DNA of 64,000 nucleotides, taken from contig NZ_JAATVV010000005.1 in the NCBI RefSeq assembly GCF_013184775.1, forward strand, positions 1 to 64,000, read 5' to 3'. The stretch is from Martelella sp. HB161492 (GTDB lineage Bacteria; Pseudomonadota; Alphaproteobacteria; Rhizobiales; Rhizobiaceae). Shown in pieces: positions 1 to 8,524 of this stretch (the stretch's first letter is position 1; every line of letters begins with the position of its first letter). The notes under the pieces are model-generated. The model made no database searches. It had not been told where the DNA came from and saw only the letters and a program-made list of their open reading frames with translations. Made by a program: the position numbers and the translations under genes.

Positions 1-304
1 AAAGCGCCACCGGATCGCACGCATCAGCGGCAGGAGATCCTGGCCCGGATCAATATCGTCCTCACAGGGCTTAGCCATCTCGATCATGCTGACGGACCCG
101 GATGGCGGGGCGCTGCTGTCCGTCACCGATCACGTTGTGCGGCGCGCCGTTTCCCGGGCTTCGTTGACGAAGTCCGGCCCTTGCGATATTATGGTACGAA
201 TTGAGTACCACTAAAACAAACAGCAAAAATACAGGGTCAGGTGCTTCCTGCGAGAAGCATGACGTTGGCGCGTGCCATCAGCACAAGCCGTGAGGAAACA
301 ATCC
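1..304. other. left-edge leader region, no recognised gene
   Basis: No convincing gene is visible. Frame 1 is open from the window edge to a TGA at 202-204 and could be the last 67 codons of a gene cut by the edge, but the translation resembles no family I know. The region serves as leader for the hydrolase gene that starts at 305 and holds a dyad at 192-210. Confidence 0.4.
192..210. promoter_or_regulatory. inverted repeat TGGTAC-N7-GTACCA, possible operator
   Basis: A perfect 6+6 bp dyad with a 7 nt spacer lies about 95 bp upstream of the start of the first hydrolase gene. Its size and position suit a repressor operator for the hydrolase cluster. The TGGT...ACCA ends recall GntR-type sites, but no regulator gene sits beside it, so the factor is unknown. 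Confidence 0.4.
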
Positions 305-1768
305 ATGTCGTATCTTTCCAGACGAAACTTCATGCTGGCGGGGGCTGCCGTGGCATCGCTCGGCCTGTGTCTCAGGACGGCTGCTGCCCAGAGCGCAGGC
401 AGCGCCTTCAACATTGCCTCGTCGGCGATGCCGGGTACGGATGAAGGTCCGAAGACGCCGGGTATTCAGGGGATTACGGCGATATGCGAAGTGACGGGCG
501 GTGGCGAAAAGGTCTATGGCATCGCCGTTGAATATGACACGGCCATCGACCCGGAAAGCCTTTCGCCCGACAGCTTTGCCACCGGAGTGGTTCCTGCCGC
601 GGAAGGTTATTTTCCCGGCATGCCCACCGGCCCGGACAAGGATGCGACGACCGCGCCCGCCGTGCCACGCGCGGTTGCCGCGATCTACACCAATGCTGCA
701 GCGGCGCTGCGGCCGGATCAGAAAAGCGTTGCCGGCCGGTATGTCATTGCCGAATTCGCCCATGCCGAGGATCTGAGCCTGCCGACCACCGACAGCGACA
801 TGGTTTCGCTCACACAGCTCAGAGATGTGAAAACGAGCGATGGCGTGGTCTATGCTGCGGCGGCAAAGTCGTGGAGCAATGTCGGTGCGCGCGGCAACAG
901 TGTTGTGATCCGGGGCGTGGATGCCTGGGAGCAGAACCACTGGTGGTGGGATGACAGCCGCTCGGCCTGGCTGGAATACAGTATCTACCTGCCGAAATCC
1001 TTCCTCGAACCCGGCGGCGAGGAAAAGAGCTATCCGTTGCTGCTTGCCATCACCCATTCGGGTACGAGCTATGATGGCACCTGCGCACAGACGCTGACGG
1101 AAACCTGCATTGCCAGTATCTGGGGCATGCCCGAAGAGCAGGCCCGGCATGAATGCGTCGTCATAACGCCGCGCTATGAGCGCACGACGATGAATGATTA
1201 CTGGGAACATACGCCCGACGTTGAAAATACCTATCGGCTGGTTCAGTCGCTGATGCGAAACACGTGGAATTTCGGCAACCCCAATCTCGCGGACCGCCGT
1301 GACAAGGTGCTGAAGATCGATCCCAGCCGGGTTTATTGCACCGGCTGGTCCATGGGAGCGATGACGACACTCTGGCTGATGGCGAAACACCCGGAAACCT
1401 TTGCCGCCGGCCTCGTCATTGCCGGCCAGCAACGGCCGCAGGATGTGGAAACCCTGGCGTCGCAAAACCTCTTGATCATCACCGGCTCTGAGGATCAGAA
1501 GGCCACACCCTGGGAGGAGGAATGCGTCCCAGTCTGGCGGGAGGCCGGCGGGACGGTGACACGCCCGGATGCGCTTCTGGATCCCGCGCTGATCTTCCCT
1601 GTCGATGATCAACACGCGCTGACGGCGCAGGTCGATGGCTATCTCGGCGAGGGCGGCAATATCACCTTCCTGACGTTTGACGGCGTCGATCACATGGGGT
1701 CCGCGCGGAAATTCTTCTACATCAAGGCTGCCCGTGACTGGCTGTTCAGCCAGACGAAGAAGGTCTGA
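305..1768 (+). CDS. Tat-exported alpha/beta hydrolase (predicted peptidase/esterase type)
   Basis: 487 aa. The ATG at 305 is preferred over 272 because a GAGGA ribosome site precedes it and a twin-arginine signal (SRRNFML) then starts at residue 5, so the protein should be folded before export. An Ig-like beta-rich N-terminal part (about residues 45-200) precedes an alpha/beta hydrolase domain with nucleophile motif GWSMG near residue 346, a later acid-loop candidate (TGSEDQ) and a late GVDHMG histidine. This resembles the predicted-peptidase/PHB-depolymerase-like group (COG4099 type). A shorter relative lies at 6043-7389. The tannase-like gene follows 35 bp downstream, suggesting co-transcription. 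The substrate is not determined; a plant ester is the contextual guess. Confidence 0.72.
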   Translation: MSYLSRRNFMLAGAAVASLGLCLRTAAAQSAGSAFNIASSAMPGTDEGPKTPGIQGITAICEVTGGGEKVYGIAVEYDTAIDPESLSPDSFATGVVPAAEGYFPGMPTGPDKDATTAPAVPRAVAAIYTNAAAALRPDQKSVAGRYVIAEFAHAEDLSLPTTDSDMVSLTQLRDVKTSDGVVYAAAAKSWSNVGARGNSVVIRGVDAWEQNHWWWDDSRSAWLEYSIYLPKSFLEPGGEEKSYPLLLAITHSGTSYDGTCAQTLTETCIASIWGMPEEQARHECVVITPRYERTTMNDYWEHTPDVENTYRLVQSLMRNTWNFGNPNLADRRDKVLKIDPSRVYCTGWSMGAMTTLWLMAKHPETFAAGLVIAGQQRPQDVETLASQNLLIITGSEDQKATPWEEECVPVWREAGGTVTRPDALLDPALIFPVDDQHALTAQVDGYLGEGGNITFLTFDGVDHMGSARKFFYIKAARDWLFSQTKKV

Positions 1769-1802
1769 CACCGTGCGTTACAAGGTTCGGAAAGGGATAG
1801 AA

Positions 1803-3497
1803 ATGTCTTGCAGGCAACAACCCATCACCGTTGCGCGCTTGTTGATGGCCGCTGTTCTGGCGATGGTCTTCTCACCTGTTGCAGCGCATGCCGCGCCTGC
1901 GGATCTCACTGCAATCCCGGCGGCTGTTCCGTGCAGCGCCCTGCTCAAGGCAGATCTGAGTGCGATCGGCGGGTCTGGCAGCAAGGTCAACTCGGCAGAG
2001 GAGACGACGTCGGATGGCATCGCGGTCTGCAACGTCAAGGGCGCGCTGGCGCCGAAGATCAATTTCCAAGTCCTGCTTCCGGTGAAGACGTGGACGCAGC
2101 GCTATCTGCAGGTCGGCTGCGGCGGGCTTTGCGGCATGATCACACTGCGTTCGGGCGCATCGTCCGGCTGCACGCCGCTCACCAATGGTGAATTTGTCAT
2201 GGCGGCAACCGATATGGGCCACAGTGACCCAAGCGGGGCCTGGGGGCTTGATGAACAGCAGCGCAACGACTTTGCCTATCGCGCCCAGCATCTCACTGCT
2301 GAAGCGGCCAAGGCGCTGATCGCCGCATATTACGGACAGGACCCGCGCTACAGCTATTTCAACGGCTGCTCGGATGGCGGGCGTGAAGCCGTGATGGAGG
2401 CAATGCGCTTCCCTGACGACTTCAACGGTATCATTGCCGGTGCACCAGCCATGCTGTTTCAGGTGCAGAACACACTGCATCATGGCTGGCTTGCCCGCTC
2501 CAATTATGATGCGGATGGTCAAGTCATCCTGACATCAAAGCTTCTGCCCTTGATTCATCAGGCCGTGCTGGATGCCTGTGATGCCAATGATGGCCTGGTG
2601 GACGGTCTGATCGCCCAGCCGGCGCTCTGCCAGTTCGATCCGCAGACGCTTGTCGGCAAGGGGCTGACACAGGAGCAGGCCGATGCGCTTGCCAAGATTT
2701 ATGCTGGCCCGCACGACCCGCAAACCGGTGCGCCGCTGACGACAGGCAATCCGCTCTACGGCTCGGAACTCGGCTGGCAGGGTGTATTCGTTGCTGACAA
2801 TGCGGATAGCGAGCTGTTTTCCCAGAAGATTGTTGAGCCGGTCATGCGCTATCTGGCATTTGAAACAGCTGTGCCGGATGCACAGCTGTCAGATCTGAAA
2901 TTCACCGAGGCAACACTCAACGCCCTGCGCACCCGCCATCCGCTGTTCGACGCCACCATGACCGATCTGTCTGCGTTCCAGCAGGATGGCGGCAAGCTCA
3001 TCCTGTGGCACGGGCTGGCCGATCAGCATATTTCACCGGCCAATACGGTTAGCTTTCACAAAGGCATGATCCGCGACATGGGCGCAGAGACTGTTGACGG
3101 CTTTGAGCGCCTCTATCTTCTCCCCGGCGTTGGCCATTGTGGCGGCGGCCAGGGGCCGGCAGCGCTCGACCTTCTCACCCCCATGATGGAATGGGTCGAA
3201 ACCGGCAGCGCCCCTGACGGCATCATGACAGCGTCAACCGATGACACCTCGACCTTCGGGCAACCCGACGGAAGCGTCGGTGATGGCGGCGGCCACCCGC
3301 AACTGGCCGATCTCGGCGTGGCACCGCTGCCCGCCATGACCCGTCCGGTCTATCCCTATCCCGCAACCGCTGAATGGAGTGGAAAGGGTGAAGTGACCGA
3401 CGGGACGACCTGGCACAAAGGTCCCGCAGCCGAGATCGTGACACTGCATGACTGGCCGGGTGCGGACTTCTTTGCTCGCTATACCCCGGCTGACTGA
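1803..3497 (+). CDS. tannase/feruloyl esterase family hydrolase
   Basis: 564 aa. The ATG at 1803 follows an AAAGGGA ribosome site and opens a typical Sec signal peptide cleaved near AHA-A; the longer reading from 1677 overlaps the upstream gene and is not credible. The family signature is clear: nucleophile GCSDGG near residue 187, a late acid (HGLADQH) and a GHCGGG histidine. The Cys before the Ser and the Cys after the His form the CS-D-HC pattern that joins the catalytic loops by a disulfide in this family. Members cleave gallate or hydroxycinnamate esters, fitting release of plant phenolics in the periplasm or outside the cell. Which ester is cut cannot be told from sequence. Confidence 0.85.
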   Translation: MSCRQQPITVARLLMAAVLAMVFSPVAAHAAPADLTAIPAAVPCSALLKADLSAIGGSGSKVNSAEETTSDGIAVCNVKGALAPKINFQVLLPVKTWTQRYLQVGCGGLCGMITLRSGASSGCTPLTNGEFVMAATDMGHSDPSGAWGLDEQQRNDFAYRAQHLTAEAAKALIAAYYGQDPRYSYFNGCSDGGREAVMEAMRFPDDFNGIIAGAPAMLFQVQNTLHHGWLARSNYDADGQVILTSKLLPLIHQAVLDACDANDGLVDGLIAQPALCQFDPQTLVGKGLTQEQADALAKIYAGPHDPQTGAPLTTGNPLYGSELGWQGVFVADNADSELFSQKIVEPVMRYLAFETAVPDAQLSDLKFTEATLNALRTRHPLFDATMTDLSAFQQDGGKLILWHGLADQHISPANTVSFHKGMIRDMGAETVDGFERLYLLPGVGHCGGGQGPAALDLLTPMMEWVETGSAPDGIMTASTDDTSTFGQPDGSVGDGGGHPQLADLGVAPLPAMTRPVYPYPATAEWSGKGEVTDGTTWHKGPAAEIVTLHDWPGADFFARYTPAD

Positions 3498-3560
3498 AGC
3501 AACGAAACGTGGCGCGCGCTGCCTCCCCCTGTGCAGCGCGCGGTCCTGAAAGACATGTGA

Positions 3561-5090
3561 ATGCGCCATTCAACAGACGAAATCCCCGATCCTTCATCCA
3601 CATCGCAGCCCGGGACCGATCTCAGGATGATCCTTGCAGGGCTGATGCTTTCGATGATCCTCGCCTCGCTGGACCAAAGCATCGTCAATACGGCATTACC
3701 CCGCATGGCAAGTGATCTTGGCGGGCTCGCCCATCTGTCCTGGGTGGTTACGGCCTTCATGCTGAGCTCGACGATTGCCACGCCGATGTTCGGCAAGCTG
3801 AGCGATATGTTCGGTCGCCGCAATTTCCTGGTTCTGGCAATCTGCCTGTTCATTGGCGCGTCGGCCTTATGCGGAGTGGCCCAGTCGATGGGACAGCTCG
3901 TGTTCTTCCGGCTGGTTCAGGGCATAGGGGCTGGCGGGCTGATGACGCTCACCCAGACGATCATTTCAGATGTGGTCGGACCGCGCGAGCGGGTTCGCTA
4001 TCAGGGGCTGTTTACGGCGGCCTTTGCCCTTTCCGCCGTGGCGGGGCCCATTCTGGGCGGCGGGCTGACGACGGCATTGTCCTGGCGATGGGTGTTCTAT
4101 GTCAACCTGCCCGTGGGCCTTGTCGCGCTGGCGCTGATCCTGCGGGCGTTGAAGCCGAGCGGCCGGCGTGTTGCCCACCAGATCGACTATGCCGGTGCGG
4201 TTCTGCTCGCGGCAGCAGCGGCCTTGGCATTGCTTCTGTTCAGCTGGGGTGGCTCGCTGTTTGCCTGGCGATCATGGCAGGCGGCCAGCGTCATTGCGAC
4301 TGTCATTGTGCTTGTGGGCCTTTTCATATGGCGCGAGCGGCATGCGGCCGAGCCGGTGCTGAGCCTGGCGCTTTTCCGCATCCAGAGTTTTACCGTCGGG
4401 ACCGTCACCATGGGCTGCATGGGCTTTGCCATGATGAGCGCGATGGTGTTTCTGCCGCTCTATTTCCAGCTGGTTTTGGGACTCAATCCGGCCGAAGCGG
4501 GTTTCATGCTGCTGCCGCAGATCTTGATGATGCTGGCCAGTTCGGTGATCGGCGGCAAGATCTCGGCCGATCTTGGCCGTCCGAAGCTGTTCATGGCTGG
4601 CGGCATCGCCCTGGAAGCGGGCGGGCTGGCGAGTCTGGCGCTTCTTGCCAGTGCTGGCGCGGGTATTCCCTGGTTCTGGGGCGCGCTCGCCATTCTCGGC
4701 CTCGGCATGGGCGTTGCCATGCCCAATGCCACAGCGATTGTGCAAAATGCCGTACCGCAGGCGGAAATGGGCGTTGCCACGGCCAGCATGTCCTTCATCC
4801 GCTCCATGGGCGGCGCGCTTGGCGTTGCCGTTTCCGGCGGCGTGATGACCGCCCGGCTCGGCGCCGATCTGGCGCGCCACACCGAGATTGACGTGCAGGC
4901 GGTCATCAATGGCGGCATGGGTACGATTGCGGCCCTGCCCGATACATTTCGGCCGGTCATTATCTCTGCTTTTGGCGATGCGATAACGGCAAGCTTCGAG
5001 ATCGGCGGCGGGGTCATGGCGTTCGCCTTCATCCTGGCGTTGACGCTCCGCGGTACGGATTTCGTGACAACCGGGCACAAACCAGCCTGA
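3561..5090 (+). CDS. MFS transporter, DHA2 (EmrB/QacA) family, 14 TM
   Basis: 509 aa, the usual length for 14-helix DHA2 exporters. The first helix is followed by the LDQSIVNTALP stretch typical of the family, and the loop between helices 2 and 3 carries motif A (GKLSDMFGRR). A proline/glycine-rich helix (AGPILGGGL) corresponds to motif C of drug/proton antiporters. It lies 63 bp after the tannase-like gene in the same direction. The family exports hydrophobic or aromatic compounds by proton antiport, so a role in expelling phenolic acids released by the neighbouring esterases is reasonable inference. It is not a demonstrated resistance gene. Confidence 0.85.
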   Translation: MRHSTDEIPDPSSTSQPGTDLRMILAGLMLSMILASLDQSIVNTALPRMASDLGGLAHLSWVVTAFMLSSTIATPMFGKLSDMFGRRNFLVLAICLFIGASALCGVAQSMGQLVFFRLVQGIGAGGLMTLTQTIISDVVGPRERVRYQGLFTAAFALSAVAGPILGGGLTTALSWRWVFYVNLPVGLVALALILRALKPSGRRVAHQIDYAGAVLLAAAAALALLLFSWGGSLFAWRSWQAASVIATVIVLVGLFIWRERHAAEPVLSLALFRIQSFTVGTVTMGCMGFAMMSAMVFLPLYFQLVLGLNPAEAGFMLLPQILMMLASSVIGGKISADLGRPKLFMAGGIALEAGGLASLALLASAGAGIPWFWGALAILGLGMGVAMPNATAIVQNAVPQAEMGVATASMSFIRSMGGALGVAVSGGVMTARLGADLARHTEIDVQAVINGGMGTIAALPDTFRPVIISAFGDAITASFEIGGGVMAFAFILALTLRGTDFVTTGHKPA

Positions 5091-5128
5091 AGCAGCGCCT
5101 TCGGTGAAGAGCGACGAAAGGACCAGAA

Positions 5129-5869
5129 ATGACAGACAAGACGGGATTTCTCAGCAACAAGACGGTTCTGATACTCGCCGGCAGTTCCGGTTTCGGGTTT
5201 GAGATCGCCCAACTCGCAGGAGCGCAAGGCGCAAAGCTGATCATCGTCGGCCGGGATGAAGACAAGTGTGAACACGCCGCCGCAAGGTTGCAGGCAGGCG
5301 GTAGCCTTGCAGAAGGATACGCGCTGAATGCGACGGACAGCGACGCCTTACGCGGGCTGCTGGAGGCAATCGGGCCCGTTGACCATGCCGTGTCGATGGT
5401 CGGAGGCGCTATGGGCGGCGGTTTCCTTGCCGCAGACATGGCGACAATTCGCAATGCCATTGAAGATAAATTCTTCTCAAACCTCCAGATTGCCCGCACG
5501 CTCGCCCCCTATCTCGCTGAAACCGGCAGCCTCACGCTGACAGCCGGTTCCGGTGGCCGTCCCGACAATGCATCGGGGGCGATCGTCGGCAATGAAGGCA
5601 TTTCGACCCTGGTGCGGGGGCTTGCGGTTGAACTGGCACCGCGGGCGAGAGCGAATGCGGTAGCACCAACCTGGACGCCGACGCCGCTCTGGCGCGACGT
5701 TCCGGCAGCCGAGGTGGAGGCGACGCGGCTCCGTTTTGCCGGACAGATACCGCTTGCCCGCACAGGCAAGCCGCGGGAAGTCGCCCTTGCCTATCTGTTT
5801 TTGATGCAGTGCGGTTTCATCACCGGCCAGACCATCATCGTTGATGGCGGTCTGGCGCTGATAAGCTGA
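5129..5869 (+). CDS. SDR-fold protein lacking the YxxxK pair
   Basis: 246 aa, classical SDR length, with GAAAGG as ribosome site. The N-terminal dinucleotide site (AGSSGFGFE) and a C-terminal GGL tail of the family are present, as is a Ser in TAGSGG where the catalytic serine lies. By hand alignment anchored on LAVELAP, the catalytic Tyr and Lys are replaced by about Ala and Asn (segment ASGAIVGNEG). The protein may therefore bind NAD(P) without doing standard SDR chemistry, or use another residue. It is the last gene of the rightward hydrolase/exporter group. Function unassigned beyond fold. Confidence 0.75.
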   Translation: MTDKTGFLSNKTVLILAGSSGFGFEIAQLAGAQGAKLIIVGRDEDKCEHAAARLQAGGSLAEGYALNATDSDALRGLLEAIGPVDHAVSMVGGAMGGGFLAADMATIRNAIEDKFFSNLQIARTLAPYLAETGSLTLTAGSGGRPDNASGAIVGNEGISTLVRGLAVELAPRARANAVAPTWTPTPLWRDVPAAEVEATRLRFAGQIPLARTGKPREVALAYLFLMQCGFITGQTIIVDGGLALIS

Positions 5870-6042
5870 CGGGCATCAGGGCAGGTGCCGCCGTCGAACA
5901 AAAGGGATTGCCGGAAATGATCTCCATGTCGGCAATGGCGGCACGGGCTGGAAAAATCGGCTTGCGCTGTTCATGGTCAGCCGGGCGAGGCCCATGGACA
6001 GCGTTTTCAGCTTGCGGCGCGCGACTACGTCCTTGATCGGAT

Positions 6043-7389
6043 TTATTGCGGTTTCACCTGTTGAAACAGCCAGTCCCGGATTCCCTCGACTCTGTAGGCG
6101 ATGCGCCAAGTGTTGATGTGATTGCTTCCCGGATCATCGGACTGACCAGTCGGGACCACCGTACCCTTTTCAAGCACCGTATAGTTGATCGGCGCTTTCT
6201 CGGACTCCATCGCCCTGACCTGCGTGGCAAACTCCGCCGGCGTGGACAGGCCGCTCCAGCTGGCCTTGGCAACCCTGGTGCCGAGTGTCTCGTAAACCGC
6301 CGTCATTTCATTTTCGGTCGGATAGGCCTTGGCGTCGCCTTCGGAGACCACGATCCATTGCCGCGTTTTGGCCAGCGGCGCAACCTTGGCGGGGTCCCAT
6401 TGCCCGGCAACGATGAAGGCGGCCGCGAACAGATCGGGATGCTTGATCATAATGGCCAGCGACAACATAGCGCCGCCCGACTGGCCCGTGGTGTAGAGCC
6501 GGTTCTGATCAATGCTGTAACGATTTGAAACATCTGCGAGCAGATTGACAATGGTATCCGCCCAGCTTGTGTCGTCACTGTTGTCGCCGGCGACCTGGAC
6601 GGAAAATTGCGGCGCCAGGACAAAGGCTTCGTGCTTAGCCTGTTCTTCTGGTTCCGCCCACACGACAGCACCCAGACCCTGTTTCAACGTCGTCTCCGCT
6701 ACCGGGCTGGTGACGCCGGCATCATGCATGAAGAGGACCAGTGGATAGGACTTCGAGGGATCATAGTTTTTCGGGACATAGAGATTGTATTCGACAACGT
6801 TGCCCGTTGCAGGATCGCTGAGCACCATCTGGTCGAAATCGTCTACGACCGTGTTGGAAACGCTGGTGATCGGTACGACAACATCGCTTGGAGCGTAGTC
6901 TGCTCCTCCCACCGTCCTGACGTTTCCAGTCTGCGTGACGATTTCGGTCGCATCCCGGCGCGTGATGTCGCGGCCATCACTGGCGAAGGTGGCCGCATTC
7001 GTATCATCAGGCGAGAGCTCGACAATGACGAACCGGCCATTCCTGCCGTGATCTGCCGGAGCGGCTGTCGTATTCGCGTAGACGCGGGTGATCGTGCGAT
7101 CCTTGACAGAGAAGGCGGTGGTAGAGAGCGCGGTGCTGTCGATTTCCGCGTCGTAGCCGATGGCGATGGCAGTCAGCTTCTGACCGTCGCCAAAGACCGC
7201 GGTGATGGCCGTGCTGCCGCGGATATGGGCGGGAAGTGGCGGGCCGAACGATGGCGGGCCGCCGGCTGCCGGCTGCTGCGCCAAGGCGAAGCCGGCAGGT
7301 GTCAGCATGAGTGCGCTGCCAAGCGCAAACAGTTTCATGACGTCTCGGCGCGATGAGCCGCAGGCGTGGCGGTGGGTGAAAGATGTCAT
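6043..7389 (-). CDS. Tat-exported alpha/beta hydrolase, paralogue of the gene at 305
   Basis: 448 aa. A GGAAAGG ribosome site precedes the ATG. The N-terminus has a twin-arginine signal (SSRRDVMKLFA) and cleavage near ALA-Q. Residues about 45-170 match the Ig-like domain of the 305-1768 product (similar DAEIDSTALS and RVYANTTAA stretches). The hydrolase domain has nucleophile motif GQSGG, a SEGDAKAYP acid-loop candidate and a late histidine (SNHIN). The two genes face each other across the exporter/SDR pair, so they probably arose by duplication and now act on related substrates outside the cytoplasm. Substrate unknown. Confidence 0.72.
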   Translation of the reverse strand: MTSFTHRHACGSSRRDVMKLFALGSALMLTPAGFALAQQPAAGGPPSFGPPLPAHIRGSTAITAVFGDGQKLTAIAIGYDAEIDSTALSTTAFSVKDRTITRVYANTTAAPADHGRNGRFVIVELSPDDTNAATFASDGRDITRRDATEIVTQTGNVRTVGGADYAPSDVVVPITSVSNTVVDDFDQMVLSDPATGNVVEYNLYVPKNYDPSKSYPLVLFMHDAGVTSPVAETTLKQGLGAVVWAEPEEQAKHEAFVLAPQFSVQVAGDNSDDTSWADTIVNLLADVSNRYSIDQNRLYTTGQSGGAMLSLAIMIKHPDLFAAAFIVAGQWDPAKVAPLAKTRQWIVVSEGDAKAYPTENEMTAVYETLGTRVAKASWSGLSTPAEFATQVRAMESEKAPINYTVLEKGTVVPTGQSDDPGSNHINTWRIAYRVEGIRDWLFQQVKPQ

Positions 7390-7614
7390 GATCTGCCCTT
7401 TCCGATGGGCGCAGATATTGCGCTTTAAATTATGGAACTATGATGGTATCATAAATAATCGGAGCGGCGCTCTTTTCAACCGGCAGGGCGATGCAAGGCC
7501 GCTTGAAATCTGGCTCTCCGTTGGTTCAGACCCCAAAATCTCAGCTAATATTCTGGAACGGCGATACGGGACAGTGTCCCTTTGACTGTTCCAGTCACGC
7601 AACGGATCACGTCA

Positions 7615-8133
7615 ATGCCGAAAATCTTCTCGCGATATGCCACGCCTTTTGTCACGGGGCTCTTTCTCGTTTCAGCGATCTCCGGGACTGCTCTGTTTTT
7701 CAACTATCAGAACGGTCTGTTTCATAACATGCATGTCTGGCTCAGCATGGTCCTGCTGCTTCCCTTTGTGCTGCACATCTGGAAGAACTGGCGGCCGTTC
7801 AACAATTATTTCAAGCATGTGCCGATGTTTGTGGCACTTCTGCTGTCGGTGGCGGGGGGCCTTTATTATGCGCTGGACAGCCTGCCCGGCAATGGTGGCG
7901 GGCGCGAGGGCGGCGGCGGGCGCCCTGAATTCGCCTTTCTCAACAAGATCCAGAATGCGCCGGTCAGCGAGGTGGCACCGCTTCTCAAGCTGAGTGACGA
8001 TGCCGTCACCAGCGGGCTTCAGACGAAAGGCTTCACTGTCTCCGGCCCTGACGATACGATCGCGGCAATTGCCAGGAACTCATCGAAATCGGCGACCGAT
8101 GTCTATAGTGCGCTGTTGCAGCTCGGCAATTGA
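7615..8133 (+). CDS. DUF4405-type membrane protein
   Basis: 172 aa. The ATG at 7615 is preferred; a TTG at 7582 would add 11 residues with no better signal. Three hydrophobic helices lie in the first 85 residues. The second follows an NMHVWLS segment and ends with VLHIWKNW, giving the histidine-containing helix pattern of DUF4405/cytochrome-b-like membrane proteins. A glycine-rich linker near residue 95 leads to a periplasmic tail of about 70 residues. It is divergent from the hydrolase at 6043-7389 and ends before a strong hairpin. A redox or haem role is possible from the histidines but unproven. Confidence 0.6.
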   Translation: MPKIFSRYATPFVTGLFLVSAISGTALFFNYQNGLFHNMHVWLSMVLLLPFVLHIWKNWRPFNNYFKHVPMFVALLLSVAGGLYYALDSLPGNGGGREGGGGRPEFAFLNKIQNAPVSEVAPLLKLSDDAVTSGLQTKGFTVSGPDDTIAAIARNSSKSATDVYSALLQLGN

Positions 8134-8203
8134 ACGTGCGTCTGTCTTCAATTAAGGCTGAAATAGCACTTGCGCTCGCAAACGGACGCAAAAGTGTTCT
8201 CGC

Positions 8204-8245
8204 TGCGCTGGCGCTTCAACCGAAGCGCCAGCGCAAGTCATTTTT
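8204..8245. terminator. bidirectional terminator hairpin
   Basis: A 14 bp perfect stem (8204-8217 with 8222-8235) and a 4 nt loop is followed on the plus strand by TTTTT at 8241-8245. On the minus strand a shorter T stretch follows. It sits between the convergent DUF4405 and edd genes, as expected for a shared terminator. A weaker hairpin with 8 bp arms lies at 8382-8410. The rest of 8134-8524 holds no recognisable gene. Confidence 0.7.
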
Positions 8246-8524
8246 CGCGAGAGATAAGCGATCCGTTTTGAGAGCCGCTTCTTGAATGGCCGAACCACGA
8301 ACTGAATGGCTATTCAATCCATCGAGTGTGTGCATCCCAGCTCGCGGCGACGTTTCTATACTGGATGAGCCCTTTTGATATCAACGAGCGTAGCGCACTG
8401 AGGCTCGTTGCTTGTTGTCGCTCTAGCGGGAGATGAAAGTCACAGATTTTTCAGGTTTCAGCCGAGTCGTATCGCAATCGGCACAGTGCCAATGCTTCGC
8501 TGGGCTGGCTCGATCCGACGCTGA

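Noticed and set aside
278-1771. Long minus-strand frame opposite the first hydrolase gene
   Set aside because: It mirrors the codon pattern of the real gene, has no ribosome site and no family resemblance.
3869-4891. 340-codon frame inside the MFS gene
   Set aside because: Arg/Gly/Cys-rich translation typical of an out-of-frame shadow; the MFS frame has clear motifs.
6607-7356. 249-codon plus-strand frame over the second hydrolase
   Set aside because: Shadow of the minus-strand gene, which has a Tat signal and catalytic motifs.
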